25,928 nt of DNA from JBHHYU01 sp046757725. Its GTDB lineage: Bacteria; Desulfobacterota; Binatia; UBA9968. The translations under genes were made by a program, and so were the position numbers. Below are positions 8,247 through 15,272 of the stretch, piece after piece. The stretch lies in NCBI GenBank assembly GCA_046757725.1, contig JBHHYU010000036.1, positions 1 to 25,928 of the forward strand. Direction: 5' to 3'. Each line of letters opens with the position of its first letter. Positions within the stretch are counted from its first letter, which is position 1. A model generated the notes under the pieces. It saw nothing but the letters and a program-made list of their open reading frames with translations, was not told where the DNA came from and did no database searches.

Positions 8247-8558
8247 CTACTCCTTAAGTGTCTCCGCCGCCTCTACATCGATGGTATGAAAGATCTGGAA
8301 AATCGCCAGCACGATAGCCAAGCCGACCGCGGCCTCGGCAGCGGCCAGCATAATAACAAAAATCGAATAAATCTGACCTTCTAGTCCCCCGGTACTGAAG
8401 TGTGAGAAAGCAACGTAGTTAATATTAGCGCCGTTTAGGATAAGCTCCACGCCCATGAGGATGCTGATTGCATTACGCCGCGTGAGGACCGTGTAGAGTC
8501 CTAGGGTGAAAAGAATCGCGCCAAGAATGAGATAGTGTTGTAGTCCGATAGTTATCAA
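8247..8558 (-). CDS. nuoK: NADH-quinone oxidoreductase subunit K
   Basis: Small three-helix membrane subunit of complex I, 103 residues (family about 100). The conserved segments are LTRRNAISILMGVELILNGANINYVAF, with the membrane glutamate of TM2 needed for the proton path, and VIMLAAAEAAVGLAIVLAIF with the second conserved glutamate in TM3. The only suitable start is TTG at 8558, about ten bases beyond the stop of nuoJ. The nearest purine-rich site, AAGGAG, overlaps the end of nuoJ and is rather far, so translation may depend on coupling to nuoJ. Confidence 0.95.
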   Translation of the reverse strand: MITIGLQHYLILGAILFTLGLYTVLTRRNAISILMGVELILNGANINYVAFSHFSTGGLEGQIYSIFVIMLAAAEAAVGLAIVLAIFQIFHTIDVEAAETLKE

Positions 8559-8568
8559 GGTTCTGCCA

Positions 8569-9069
8569 TCACTCCTTTATCTCCTTGCGGGCGAGAACAA
8601 CGGCACCAATCAATGCCACAAGTAAAACCAGCGAGGCAAGTTCGAAAGGCAACAAATAAGTCTTCAGAAAGAGATCGCCGATCCGTGCCGTTGTGGCAGC
8701 GTAACTAATCTCTTTAGCTTTCACCCAGGAGGTCTCTCCAATAGTCTGTATAAGAAGCGTGATGAAAATGCCGATCACAACCAGAGCAGGAATCCTGCCC
8801 ACAGCGCGGTTGGTGATTTGGACATCAGTGATCCGGTGAGTCAACATGACGGCAAAAAGCAGGAGGATCAGAATCCCCCCGACATAGATCATCACCTGGA
8901 CGGCAGCGACAAAGTCCGCACCTAGAAAGATGTAAATTCCCGCAACCCCGGCAAAGGTGCCGAGGAGAGAGAAGGCCGAATGAATGATATTGCGGGAGAA
9001 GGCCACCATCGCGGCAGAGCCGATAGTAACGGCGGCGATCACATAAAAGATGATCGTAGCGATATCCAT
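8569..9069 (-). CDS. nuoJ: NADH-quinone oxidoreductase subunit J
   Basis: Membrane subunit J of complex I, 166 residues, five predicted helices. The third helix region reads ADFVAAVQVMIYVGGILILLLFAVMLT, the most conserved NuoJ motif; its pi-bulge helix takes part in coupling quinone reduction to pumping. ATG at 9069 with AGAGG just upstream. It is followed immediately by nuoK, while an unusually long gap of about 140 bp separates it from nuoI. Confidence 0.96.
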   Translation of the reverse strand: MDIATIIFYVIAAVTIGSAAMVAFSRNIIHSAFSLLGTFAGVAGIYIFLGADFVAAVQVMIYVGGILILLLFAVMLTHRITDVQITNRAVGRIPALVVIGIFITLLIQTIGETSWVKAKEISYAATTARIGDLFLKTYLLPFELASLVLLVALIGAVVLARKEIKE

Positions 9070-9092
9070 GAACCTCTAACTCTTTTTGGGGT

Positions 9093-9117
9093 CCCAGAAA
9101 GCCGAAGGCCCTCTGGG
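9093..9117 (-). promoter_or_regulatory. Strong stem-loop in the nuoI-nuoJ gap
   Basis: CCCAGAAAGCC (9093-9103) and GGCCCTCTGGG (9107-9117) close a 3-base loop. In the minus-strand transcript this is an 11-bp stem with two G-U pairs and loop UUC. It lies 23 bases before the nuoJ start in a 143-bp gap that holds no convincing ORF. No U-run follows, so it is more likely an mRNA stability or processing element than a terminator. It marks the border between the peripheral-arm genes (B,C,D,I) plus H and the J-N membrane genes. Confidence 0.5.
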
Positions 9118-9212
9118 TCAATCACTGGAAGATGCCTTAGGAATCAAGGGCCGGATTGGGAGCCAACAACGCCCCTGATAACAGCCAACTCTTCTCCCTC
9201 AGCGCCTGCCCC

Positions 9213-9755
9213 TCATGCCTTCTCAGGGGTGGCAAATTCATCCAGGTATTTATGCCCAACCTCAACTTTCGTAACCATCCTGGTGTCGGTTTCCCCCCCC
9301 TTCTTGGGCTTGTAGAGGGGAACAGGGTCGGTGACAAAATGCCGGACCAGGCCAGCCGGATTATGACAAGCTCCTTCAAACTCCTGAGAATGGCGAATGG
9401 CTCCTGTTGGGCAAGACTCGGCACACAGACCACAATACATACACTTACAGATATCAATGTCAAAGTGGCCAAAGGAACGCTGTTTGGTCTCTTTGTTCAA
9501 TTCGATCCCGATCGTGATGCAAGTGATGGGGCAAACCCTCTCACAGGCAAGACAACCGGTACAGATATCGAGATCGACTTCCAGGATTCCACGGTATCGG
9601 AGAGGAAGAGTCTCCTGAACGGGTTGCTCTATCCTATCCGGATACTGGACCGTCATGGGACGCCGCACTAGATGAGACAAAGTGATGGCCATTCCCTCAA
9701 AAACCGTGGTAACCGTCTCCGTAATATTTTTCGCGTATTCGGTGATTGCGTTCAT
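9213..9755 (-). CDS. nuoI: NADH-quinone oxidoreductase subunit I (two [4Fe-4S] clusters)
   Basis: Peripheral-arm ferredoxin-like subunit carrying clusters N6a and N6b, which pass electrons to N2 in NuoB. From the ATG at 9755 it is 180 residues. The two canonical motifs are CTGCLACERVCP (C65, C68, C71, C75) and CMYCGLCAESCP (C105, C108, C111, C115). A TTG at 9773 would add six residues; the ATG is preferred because AGG stands at a good distance and NuoI proteins usually begin near here. The tail after about residue 150 is Lys/Glu-rich and poorly conserved in the family. It follows nuoH closely. Confidence 0.96.
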   Translation of the reverse strand: MNAITEYAKNITETVTTVFEGMAITLSHLVRRPMTVQYPDRIEQPVQETLPLRYRGILEVDLDICTGCLACERVCPITCITIGIELNKETKQRSFGHFDIDICKCMYCGLCAESCPTGAIRHSQEFEGACHNPAGLVRHFVTDPVPLYKPKKGGETDTRMVTKVEVGHKYLDEFATPEKA

Positions 9756-9777
9756 ACGATACCTGGCTGACAATTAA

Positions 9778-10965
9778 TCAAATGTACGGCTTTAAGTAAA
9801 GCTCCGGGCGAGCATGGCGAATCTGAAAGATCACCCGCTTCAAGAAATAGCTCAAAATACCCAGGCCCAGGACAAACATGCCCATGCTCATCACAGGATT
9901 GCCCTGGGGCCAGATGACCATCCACGCGGCTGTCCCCAATATACACATAAAAGAGAGAGGGAGCATGTACTTCCAACATAATGACATTAGCTGATCGACC
10001 CTGACCCGGGGGAGAGTCCCTCGAACCCACATGGCGACAAAAACCCAAAAATAGGCCTTCAGAAAAAAGACGAGAAACTGTAACGTCCCCATGAGGATCG
10101 GTCGATCTCCCACCGAAGGAATCTGCCACCCACCCAAGAAGAGGGTGGTCACCACGGCACCGATGACGTAGAGGTTCCCCCATTCGGCAAAGAAAAAGAA
10201 GAGGAAACGCATCCCGCTATATTCGGTTACATAGCCGGCCACCAGCTCGGATTCGGCTTCCGGGACGTCAAAAGGTGTCCGGTTGCCCTCCGCCAGCGCC
10301 GCGGTGAAAAAAAGAAAAAAAGCGATGAAGGTAAAAGGATTGTGGAAAAGAAACCAGTTCCAGGGAGCCCAGCCTTGGGCTCTAATGATTCCCTGCATAC
10401 TCATGGTTCCGGCGGCAAGAATGATTGTTAGAATAGCAACCCCGGCCGGAATCTCATAACTCACAATCTGTGCTGCGGAACGCATTCCTCCCAGGAGTGA
10501 CCACTTGTTGTTGGAGGACCAACCTGCCATCAAGATGCCCACCACCACTAGAGAGGTCACAGCGAGGAGATAAAATATCCCGATGTTAAGGTCAGCCACG
10601 ATCAAATGACCGCTAAATGGGATCACCACGAAGGCGGCTAAAAAACCAACGAAGACAATATAGGGGGCGAGGGTAAAAAGCCGCTTGTCTGCAGTCGCAG
10701 GGATGATATCCTCTTTGAGCAGGTTTTTAATCCCGTCTGCGAGCCACTGGAGAATCCCCTGCGGTCCTACTCGGTTGGGGCCAACCCGGGACTGAATCCG
10801 GCCCCAAACCCTTCTTTCCAGCCAGCTGGTCACCCCGGCCAACGGGGCAACAAAAACAGATAGGACAACCAAGGCGGCGAGCACCATAAACGCGGTATAG
10901 ACGAGATCTTTAGGTATTCCTTGAAAGTATCCCTCTTGAATGAGCTGATCGATAAATGCTTGCAT
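9778..10965 (-). CDS. nuoH: NADH-quinone oxidoreductase subunit H
   Basis: Membrane subunit that forms, with NuoB and NuoD, the quinone-binding chamber and joins the peripheral and membrane arms. It is 395 residues, slightly longer than E. coli NuoH (325) but usual for many phyla. Key segments: ERRVWGRIQSRVGPNRVGPQG (residues 50-70), AEGNRTPFDVPEAESELVAGY with its acidic loop facing the quinone site, and FFFAEWGN. Starts at ATG 10965, shortly after nuoD; AGG lies about 11 bases upstream. It ends 22 bases before the nuoI start. Confidence 0.97.
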   Translation of the reverse strand: MQAFIDQLIQEGYFQGIPKDLVYTAFMVLAALVVLSVFVAPLAGVTSWLERRVWGRIQSRVGPNRVGPQGILQWLADGIKNLLKEDIIPATADKRLFTLAPYIVFVGFLAAFVVIPFSGHLIVADLNIGIFYLLAVTSLVVVGILMAGWSSNNKWSLLGGMRSAAQIVSYEIPAGVAILTIILAAGTMSMQGIIRAQGWAPWNWFLFHNPFTFIAFFLFFTAALAEGNRTPFDVPEAESELVAGYVTEYSGMRFLFFFFAEWGNLYVIGAVVTTLFLGGWQIPSVGDRPILMGTLQFLVFFLKAYFWVFVAMWVRGTLPRVRVDQLMSLCWKYMLPLSFMCILGTAAWMVIWPQGNPVMSMGMFVLGLGILSYFLKRVIFQIRHARPELYLKPYI

Positions 10966-10977
10966 GACGTTTTTGAC

Positions 10978-12120
10978 CTACCGGTCGATCTCCGGGGCGT
11001 CTACGTCCAGGCTGGCAATGAGGGCAATCAGGTCGGCCACCATGAGCCCCGGACTGATTTTCTCTATGATGCTCATGGACGTAAACGAACCCGTGCGGAT
11101 ACGGACACGGTACGCATACTCGCTACCGTCACTCACCACGTAAAACCCCATATCCCCGCGGGAACTCTCTACCCGAGCATAGACCTCACCGGCCGCGGGC
11201 TTGAACTTGCGTGCCACTTTCGCAAGGGAAGCACCGTCCGGCATCATTTTGAGACACTGGCGGATAATCTTACTGCTCTCCTGCATCTCCCAGATGCGCA
11301 CCATATATCGGTCGTAGCTATCTCCCAAAGTCCCCTTTTCACCGGTCCCCACCGGGATATCGAAATCAAGCTCCGGATAGACCGAGTAAGGGATGTCTCT
11401 GCGGATATCCCATTTGATCCCACAGGCGCGCAGGTTAGGCCCAACGATGTTGTACTGGAAGGCATCTTCCTTGCTAATAGGGGCAACATGGACCAGCCGT
11501 TCTATAAAGATCTTGTTGTAAGAGATGAGGCGGTTATACTCATCGACAATGGGGTCAAAATGGTCGAGAAACTGGTTAATGCGGTCGCGCGTTTGGTTTG
11601 TTAGATCATAGCCCACCCCACCAATCCTAATGTAGTTATAGGTGAGTCTTGCCCCGCAGATCTCTTCCATCAGGTCATTGATAGTTTCCCTCTCCCTGAG
11701 CGCGTGGATGAACGGTGTGACGGCTCCGATATCCTGACCGAAGGTCCCCACGGATATCAGGTGGCTGGCGATGCGGTTCAGCTCACATGCGATCACACGG
11801 CAGAACTCACCGCGCCGGGTAACATTCACCCCTGCAAGTTTTTCCGCTGCCATGCAAAAGCCCTGATTGGCAAACATCGCTGCCAGGTAATCGGCGCGAT
11901 CCGTATAAGGAACAAAGCCATGCCAGGTAACCTTCTCACCGATCTTTTCAATGGAGCGGTGGAGATAACCGACATCTGGAATCGCTTCACGTATGACTTC
12001 GCCATCGGTTTTAACAATGAAACGCAACACACCATGAGTACTCGGGTGCTGCGGGCCCATGTTGATGGTCATGTCTTCGGTGTGAAAAGGTTCACTCTGG
12101 CTAGAAACGGTATCGTTCAT
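10978..12120 (-). CDS. nuoD: NADH-quinone oxidoreductase subunit D (49-kDa type)
   Basis: Hydrogenase-large-subunit-like protein at the quinone site of complex I, 380 residues. The signature MGPQHPSTHGVLR (21-33) carries the conserved quinone-site histidine region. IGGVGYDLT, the conserved Asp-Pro-rich region and a C-terminal SFTSMSIIEKISPGLMVADLIALIASLDV ending in EIDR are all typical. It is a stand-alone NuoD, not a NuoCD fusion as in enterobacteria. ATG with AAGGGA upstream, seven bases after the nuoC stop. Confidence 0.97.
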   Translation of the reverse strand: MNDTVSSQSEPFHTEDMTINMGPQHPSTHGVLRFIVKTDGEVIREAIPDVGYLHRSIEKIGEKVTWHGFVPYTDRADYLAAMFANQGFCMAAEKLAGVNVTRRGEFCRVIACELNRIASHLISVGTFGQDIGAVTPFIHALRERETINDLMEEICGARLTYNYIRIGGVGYDLTNQTRDRINQFLDHFDPIVDEYNRLISYNKIFIERLVHVAPISKEDAFQYNIVGPNLRACGIKWDIRRDIPYSVYPELDFDIPVGTGEKGTLGDSYDRYMVRIWEMQESSKIIRQCLKMMPDGASLAKVARKFKPAAGEVYARVESSRGDMGFYVVSDGSEYAYRVRIRTGSFTSMSIIEKISPGLMVADLIALIASLDVDAPEIDR

Positions 12121-12127
12121 AGTTCCC

Positions 12128-12634
12128 TTATCGCATTAATTTTTCTACTAGTGCCGCCCTTTGCGTGCTGATCCCATCGTACTCCTCTTGTTCCACGTAG
12201 TCTTTGAGCAGAGGATGTCCCGACCAGTCCTCAGGAAGCAAAATCCTTCTAAGATCGCTATGGCCTTCAAAGACAACTCCGAAAAGGTCGAAAACCTCGC
12301 GTTCCAGCCAGTTGGCGCCCTTCCATACCCCCTCCACAGTAGGTATGCGAGGCTCTTCCCGGGAAAGGTCGACCTTGAGAACGATCTGATGCCGATGAGA
12401 ATAGGATTGGAGGTGATAGACCACCTGGATCTTGTTCTCTTTAGGAGCATCCACTGCTGTCAGATCAGACAGGATCTCAAATTTCAGATCGGGCTCATCC
12501 CGGAGATAACGGCAGACTTCCACAATGACCTGAACGTCAGCATGGAGGTAGGGCTCCAGGGCGTCTTCTTTAAATCCGCTGATTTTACCGGGAAACTGCC
12601 GGTTAAGCCGGCTAACGATTTCTTTCGCCTCCAC
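12128..12634 (-). CDS. nuoC: NADH-quinone oxidoreductase subunit C (30-kDa type)
   Basis: Peripheral-arm structural subunit of complex I, 168 residues. The family signature is near the C-terminus: EREVFDLFGVVFEGHSDLRR followed by ILLPEDWSGHPLLKDY. The GTG start at 12634 is supported by GAGGGG directly upstream and by spacing of three bases from the nuoB stop. Unfused to nuoD. Confidence 0.96.
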   Translation of the reverse strand: MEAKEIVSRLNRQFPGKISGFKEDALEPYLHADVQVIVEVCRYLRDEPDLKFEILSDLTAVDAPKENKIQVVYHLQSYSHRHQIVLKVDLSREEPRIPTVEGVWKGANWLEREVFDLFGVVFEGHSDLRRILLPEDWSGHPLLKDYVEQEEYDGISTQRAALVEKLMR

Positions 12635-12637
12635 CCC

Positions 12638-13150
12638 TCACGCCCCCACCGATTTTGCCACTTCTACTGGCTGCTTGACCAACCAGCGCTCGCGCATCAT
12701 CTTTTCCTGGATTCTCAGCAGGCCCTCAGTTAACGCCTCCGGGCGTGGTGGGCATCCGGGGACATAGACATCCACGGGTATGATCTTATCGACTCCCTTG
12801 CACACTGAATAGGCGAGTTGGAAAAGCCCGCCGCAATTGGCGCAACTCCCCATGGAGATGACGTATTTTGGGTCGGGCATCTGGTCATAGAGGAGCTTCG
12901 TCCGCTTGGCCATCTTATAGGTAAGCGTCCCGGCCACGATCATCAGATCCGATTGGCGCGGGGTCGCCCGAGGGACACAACCGAAGCGGTCTATATCCGC
13001 GCGAGGACCTCCGGTCTGCATCAGTTCTATGCCACAGCAGGCCAGACCAAACAACATATACCACTGAGATGAGGCTCGCCCCCAATTGAGGATATCATCC
13101 ACCTTTGTGGTGAATACGCTTTCAGGTAGTGAGTTAATGAGCGGCTGCAT
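12638..13150 (-). CDS. nuoB: NADH-quinone oxidoreductase subunit B (cluster N2)
   Basis: Subunit carrying the terminal [4Fe-4S] cluster N2 that reduces quinone. The four ligands are the tandem C38-C39 (GLACCGIEL), C103 (MGSCANCGG) and C133 (VPGCPPRPE). Length is 170 residues from ATG 13150, which has a near-perfect GGAGG six bases upstream; a TTG at 13171 would add seven residues and is rejected. The short distance to the nuoA stop (22 bases) fits a single transcript. Confidence 0.97.
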   Translation of the reverse strand: MQPLINSLPESVFTTKVDDILNWGRASSQWYMLFGLACCGIELMQTGGPRADIDRFGCVPRATPRQSDLMIVAGTLTYKMAKRTKLLYDQMPDPKYVISMGSCANCGGLFQLAYSVCKGVDKIIPVDVYVPGCPPRPEALTEGLLRIQEKMMRERWLVKQPVEVAKSVGA

Positions 13151-13172
13151 CAGGTACCTCCGGAGGTTCAAC

Positions 13173-13559
13173 CTATACTTTGATCTTTTTAACCCATTCC
13201 AGGTCGCCTTTGGCCCAGGTATAAATCAGTCCAATGACAAGGATACCCACAAACAGGAAAATCTCCGTGAAAGCAAATAAACCATTTCCCTCTTCGGTCC
13301 AACGTCGAAATACGGTTGCCACCGGGAAGACGAAAGCGATCTCTATCTCGAAGATGATAAAGATCAGGGCGATGGTATAAAAACGGAGGTTAAAGTTCAT
13401 CCAGGCACTTCCCGTAGCCGGCTCGCCACACTCGTAACTGGAGAGTTTACGTGCCTGGGGATTGGAGGGACGAAGAAAACGGCCCAGCAATAGGTTGACG
13501 CCGACGAAGGCGCCTCCTAAAACCATCATTGTTAAGACGTTGCCAAAATCAAACAGCAT
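13173..13559 (-). CDS. nuoA: NADH-quinone oxidoreductase subunit A
   Basis: Small membrane subunit with three helices, 128 residues. The loop motif SSYECGEPATGSAW (41-53) with its conserved Glu/Cys and FIIFEIEIAFVFPVA (67-81) with membrane glutamates are diagnostic. I set the start at ATG 13559: AAGGA is seven bases upstream, the length fits the family, and a sigma70-type promoter lies in the sequence before it. The frame stays open to an ATG at 13640, but that extension would lie across the promoter and has no NuoA character. First gene of the nuoABCDHIJKLMN operon. Confidence 0.95.
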   Translation of the reverse strand: MLFDFGNVLTMMVLGGAFVGVNLLLGRFLRPSNPQARKLSSYECGEPATGSAWMNFNLRFYTIALIFIIFEIEIAFVFPVATVFRRWTEEGNGLFAFTEIFLFVGILVIGLIYTWAKGDLEWVKKIKV

Positions 13560-13569
13560 ACCGAAATCC

Positions 13570-13586
13570 TTAACCTGGCAGGTTAA
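13570..13586. promoter_or_regulatory. 17-bp palindrome at the nuo transcription start, candidate operator
   Basis: TTAACCTGGCAGGTTAA is a perfect 8-bp inverted repeat about one central base. It lies between the -10 box and the nuoA Shine-Dalgarno site, at the expected transcription start, which is a typical repressor position. Its half-site AGGTTAA is also the right half of the palindromes at 171-184 and 200-213. In RNA it could pair as a small hairpin just before the ribosome site. The binding protein is unknown. Confidence 0.5.
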
Positions 13587-13591
13587 AAACC

Positions 13592-13621
13592 AATATAGAC
13601 ATAAAGAGCGGTTAGGGTCAA
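13592..13621 (-). promoter_or_regulatory. Sigma70-type promoter of the nuo operon
   Basis: On the minus strand TTGACC (13621-13616) and TATATT (13597-13592) are separated by 18 bp; each matches the consensus at five of six positions. Transcription would begin about 13585, some 25 bases before the nuoA start codon and inside the palindrome at 13570-13586. Only the sequence match supports it. Confidence 0.6.
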
Positions 13622-13640
13622 CAATACCAAGCTCTTGCAT

Positions 13641-13788
13641 GGTTGACCCGTCATTCCGTCACGGGTTACTGGCAACCTGATCAGTTCAGAGTACAGTTAG
13701 GGGTAAGGAATGCGAAGCGAACAATCAAATTATGCTGCAACCTGTCTTAATCCAACAGTGGTTGAGTTCTTTCGGCTCTCCCTTAATT
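13641..13788. other. Intergenic sequence upstream of the nuo promoter
   Basis: No convincing ORF. ACCCGT (about 13647) and ACGGGT (about 13662) can pair as a 6-bp stem with a 9-base loop. The rest shows no feature I can support. Together with the next element it separates the leftward nuo operon from the rightward catabolic operon. Confidence 0.3.
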
Positions 13789-13914
13789 AGTGTGGTTCCG
13801 CAGGAGAAAACCTTCCGGCCTGAGTCAATAGGGTATTGCCTCGACGGCCACCCTCCCATCCCCTACGGGTGAGCTCTCCAACGGCCTGCGCCTAACTCGA
13901 ACACCACACTTTTT
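13789..13914 (+). ncRNA. Candidate structured RNA with nested helices and T-run end
   Basis: Complementary segments nest as in a folded RNA. P1: AGTGTGGT (13789-13796) with ACCACACT (13903-13910), perfect 8 bp. P2: CGCAGG (13799-13804) with CCTGCG (13885-13890), perfect 6 bp. P3: GAGTCAATA (13822-13830) with TATTGCCTC (13834-13842), 8 of 9, loop GGG, extendable by GGCC (13817-13820) with GGCC (13846-13849). P4: ACCC (13850-13853) with GGGT (13867-13870). P1 is followed at once by five T (13910-13914), giving the plus strand a terminator-like end. I do not recognise a known riboswitch or ncRNA family. It could be a leader/attenuator of the operon starting at 13979 or an independent small RNA; a good promoter before it is not evident. 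Confidence 0.4.
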
Positions 13915-13934
13915 ACGGTAGAGCCAGTTCTTTC

Positions 13935-13978
13935 TTGACAAAGGGGATTACTTAGCAGTACAGGGTACGGAGTTTTAA
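13935..13978 (+). promoter_or_regulatory. Possible promoter and ribosome site of the catabolic operon
   Basis: A perfect -35 hexamer TTGACA lies at 13935-13940. The best -10 at 17-18 bp is poor (TACAGG, 13959-13964), so an activator or another sigma factor may be needed. GGAG at 13969-13972 stands six bases before the GTG at 13979 and decides that start. Confidence 0.35.
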
Positions 13979-14383
13979 GTGAATCCGGTGACCAGAATGG
14001 GGGAGCTGTTTCATCCAGCATGGGGAGACCAACTTAAGGATTTTCTTAACGCTTCCCGAGAGTTTTATAGCGCCGCTAAGTCCTTTGACGGGTCAATACT
14101 GTTAAAAATCGGGAATGGGACTCTATGGCTCAAGATTTACTCCGGGCACGTGATCGAAGTCCAAGGTAAGCCTAGTCCCTTTGGATTCACGTTTGCTTTG
14201 AGTGCGCCGGAAGACACCTGGAGAGCACTGCTTCAGGCCGGCCGGAATGAGATCTTATCCTTCACCGGATCAGGTAAAATCTTAGTGGAGGGAAATTTTT
14301 TTGAGTTCATGAGGCTTACGAAGACGGTCGTCGGGTTAGTGGACGGGATGCGAACTATTTTTCAACCCAATGGCAGTGAATGA
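13979..14383 (+). CDS. SCP2-like small lipid-binding-type protein
   Basis: A 134-residue soluble protein without signal peptide or membrane segment. The order of elements resembles the SCP2 sterol-carrier fold: an N-terminal helix (LKDFLNASREFYSAAKSF), beta strands SILLKIGNGTLWLKIYSGHVIEV, then FGFTFALSAPEDTWRALLQAGR, and FTGSGKILVEGNFFEFMRLTK with a C-terminal helix. Proteins like this bind hydrophobic ligands or are accessory to hydrolases; this one's ligand is unknown. GTG start backed by GGAG. It is the first gene of a plus-strand operon with a 24-base gap to the alpha/beta hydrolase, which suggests that it helps carry or hold a poorly soluble substrate. Fold assignment is tentative. Confidence 0.8.
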   Translation: MNPVTRMGELFHPAWGDQLKDFLNASREFYSAAKSFDGSILLKIGNGTLWLKIYSGHVIEVQGKPSPFGFTFALSAPEDTWRALLQAGRNEILSFTGSGKILVEGNFFEFMRLTKTVVGLVDGMRTIFQPNGSE

Positions 14384-14407
14384 CATTCGTTCACGATCAG
14401 AACTGAC

Positions 14408-15226
14408 ATGCCGGAGAAACCACCCCCCATCTGTGGAAGCTACCTCACAGTCGCTGGACACCGAATTTTCATGGATGAGGTTGAAGGTGATCGCGGGGAC
14501 ATCCTTTGTGTCCATACCGCGGGCATGAGCAGTCTGGAATGGCGTTTCTTTTTGCCCTATTTTGCCCGATCAGGCTATCGAGTTGTAGCCCCCGACCTCC
14601 CTGGGCATGGAAAATCGCTGCTACACGAATGGAGGCCGATTGAGTCCATTCACGCCTACGCCGAAGTTCTCTGGCAGTTAGTGAAATCTCTGAGTCTTAA
14701 ACGACCTATTCTTGTGGGATGCTCTATCGGCGGAGATATCGTCCTTGACATGGGGGTCAGTCATCCAGAGGACTGTGCCGCCATCGTATGTTGCGAAGCC
14801 GGGATTCGCAACCATACGTTTCCCGATGATTTTCTGGAGCGGGGCAGAGAGGATGCGGGGATCCCGGGCTTTCATGAGTTGAACTTTTACCGTGCTGCAA
14901 CTCTGTGTGGTAGACAAACGTCACCCCAAAGGGTACGAGAAATCCAGTGGCTGAGGCGAAGGGGGGATCCTAAGATTTTGATCCATGATCTGATCGCCTG
15001 GAACCGTCATGACCTGAGCGAATCCATACAGAGAATTGCCTGTCCCACGCTTGTGATCCGGGGCCAGGAAGACTCCGGAGTTACCCAAGAAATGGCGGAA
15101 CAAGTTACAAGGGCAATCCCGAAGGCAGAATTAAAAACATTACCCGGTGTGGGCCACTTTCCGATGGTCGAGTCCCCGGAGTTCCAGGAGGTGGTCGCGG
15201 AGTTCCTTAACCGGGTCCAGCTGTAA
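14408..15226 (+). CDS. Alpha/beta hydrolase
   Basis: Cytosolic alpha/beta-hydrolase-fold enzyme of 272 residues. The catalytic triad can be read: nucleophile S106 in GCSIGG, acid D222 in RGQEDSGV, and histidine H250 in GVGHFPMVE. The oxyanion-hole region is HTAG (36-39), and APDLPGHGKS is the usual strand-4 motif. The cap region is short. Similar proteins include C-C bond hydrolases of ring-cleavage pathways (MhpC/BphD type), lactonases and esterases; the place next to an ACMSD-like amidohydrolase and a Mo hydroxylase favours a ring-fission or ester step, but that is inference. ATG start with no strong Shine-Dalgarno, probably coupled to the gene before it. Confidence 0.92.
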   Translation: MPEKPPPICGSYLTVAGHRIFMDEVEGDRGDILCVHTAGMSSLEWRFFLPYFARSGYRVVAPDLPGHGKSLLHEWRPIESIHAYAEVLWQLVKSLSLKRPILVGCSIGGDIVLDMGVSHPEDCAAIVCCEAGIRNHTFPDDFLERGREDAGIPGFHELNFYRAATLCGRQTSPQRVREIQWLRRRGDPKILIHDLIAWNRHDLSESIQRIACPTLVIRGQEDSGVTQEMAEQVTRAIPKAELKTLPGVGHFPMVESPEFQEVVAEFLNRVQL

Positions 15227-15272
15227 AACGATATGACCGGGCTATAAACGTGAGAAGAGAAAGGGCAACAGG

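Noticed and set aside
9756..9773. TTG start for nuoI
   Set aside because: The ATG at 9755 has a ribosome site and is the normal NuoI beginning.
10921..11604. Long plus-strand open frame opposite nuoD
   Set aside because: It is the antisense shadow of nuoD, which has clear conserved motifs; no family features in the antisense product.
13560..13640. N-terminal extension of nuoA to the ATG at 13640
   Set aside because: The 27 extra residues have no NuoA character, would lie over the promoter and palindrome, and the ATG at 13559 has a good Shine-Dalgarno site and gives the family length.
13789..13815. T-box leader
   Set aside because: GTGGTTCCGCAGGAG recalls the T-box bulge, but the UGGNACCGCG core is broken and the complementary strand of the helix is over 100 bases away; no aminoacyl-tRNA synthetase or amino acid gene follows.
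13789..13910. SRP RNA on the minus strand
   Set aside because: CAGGCCGGAAGG resembles the SRP core, but the conserved AGCAGCC that should follow is missing and the outer helices do not fit.
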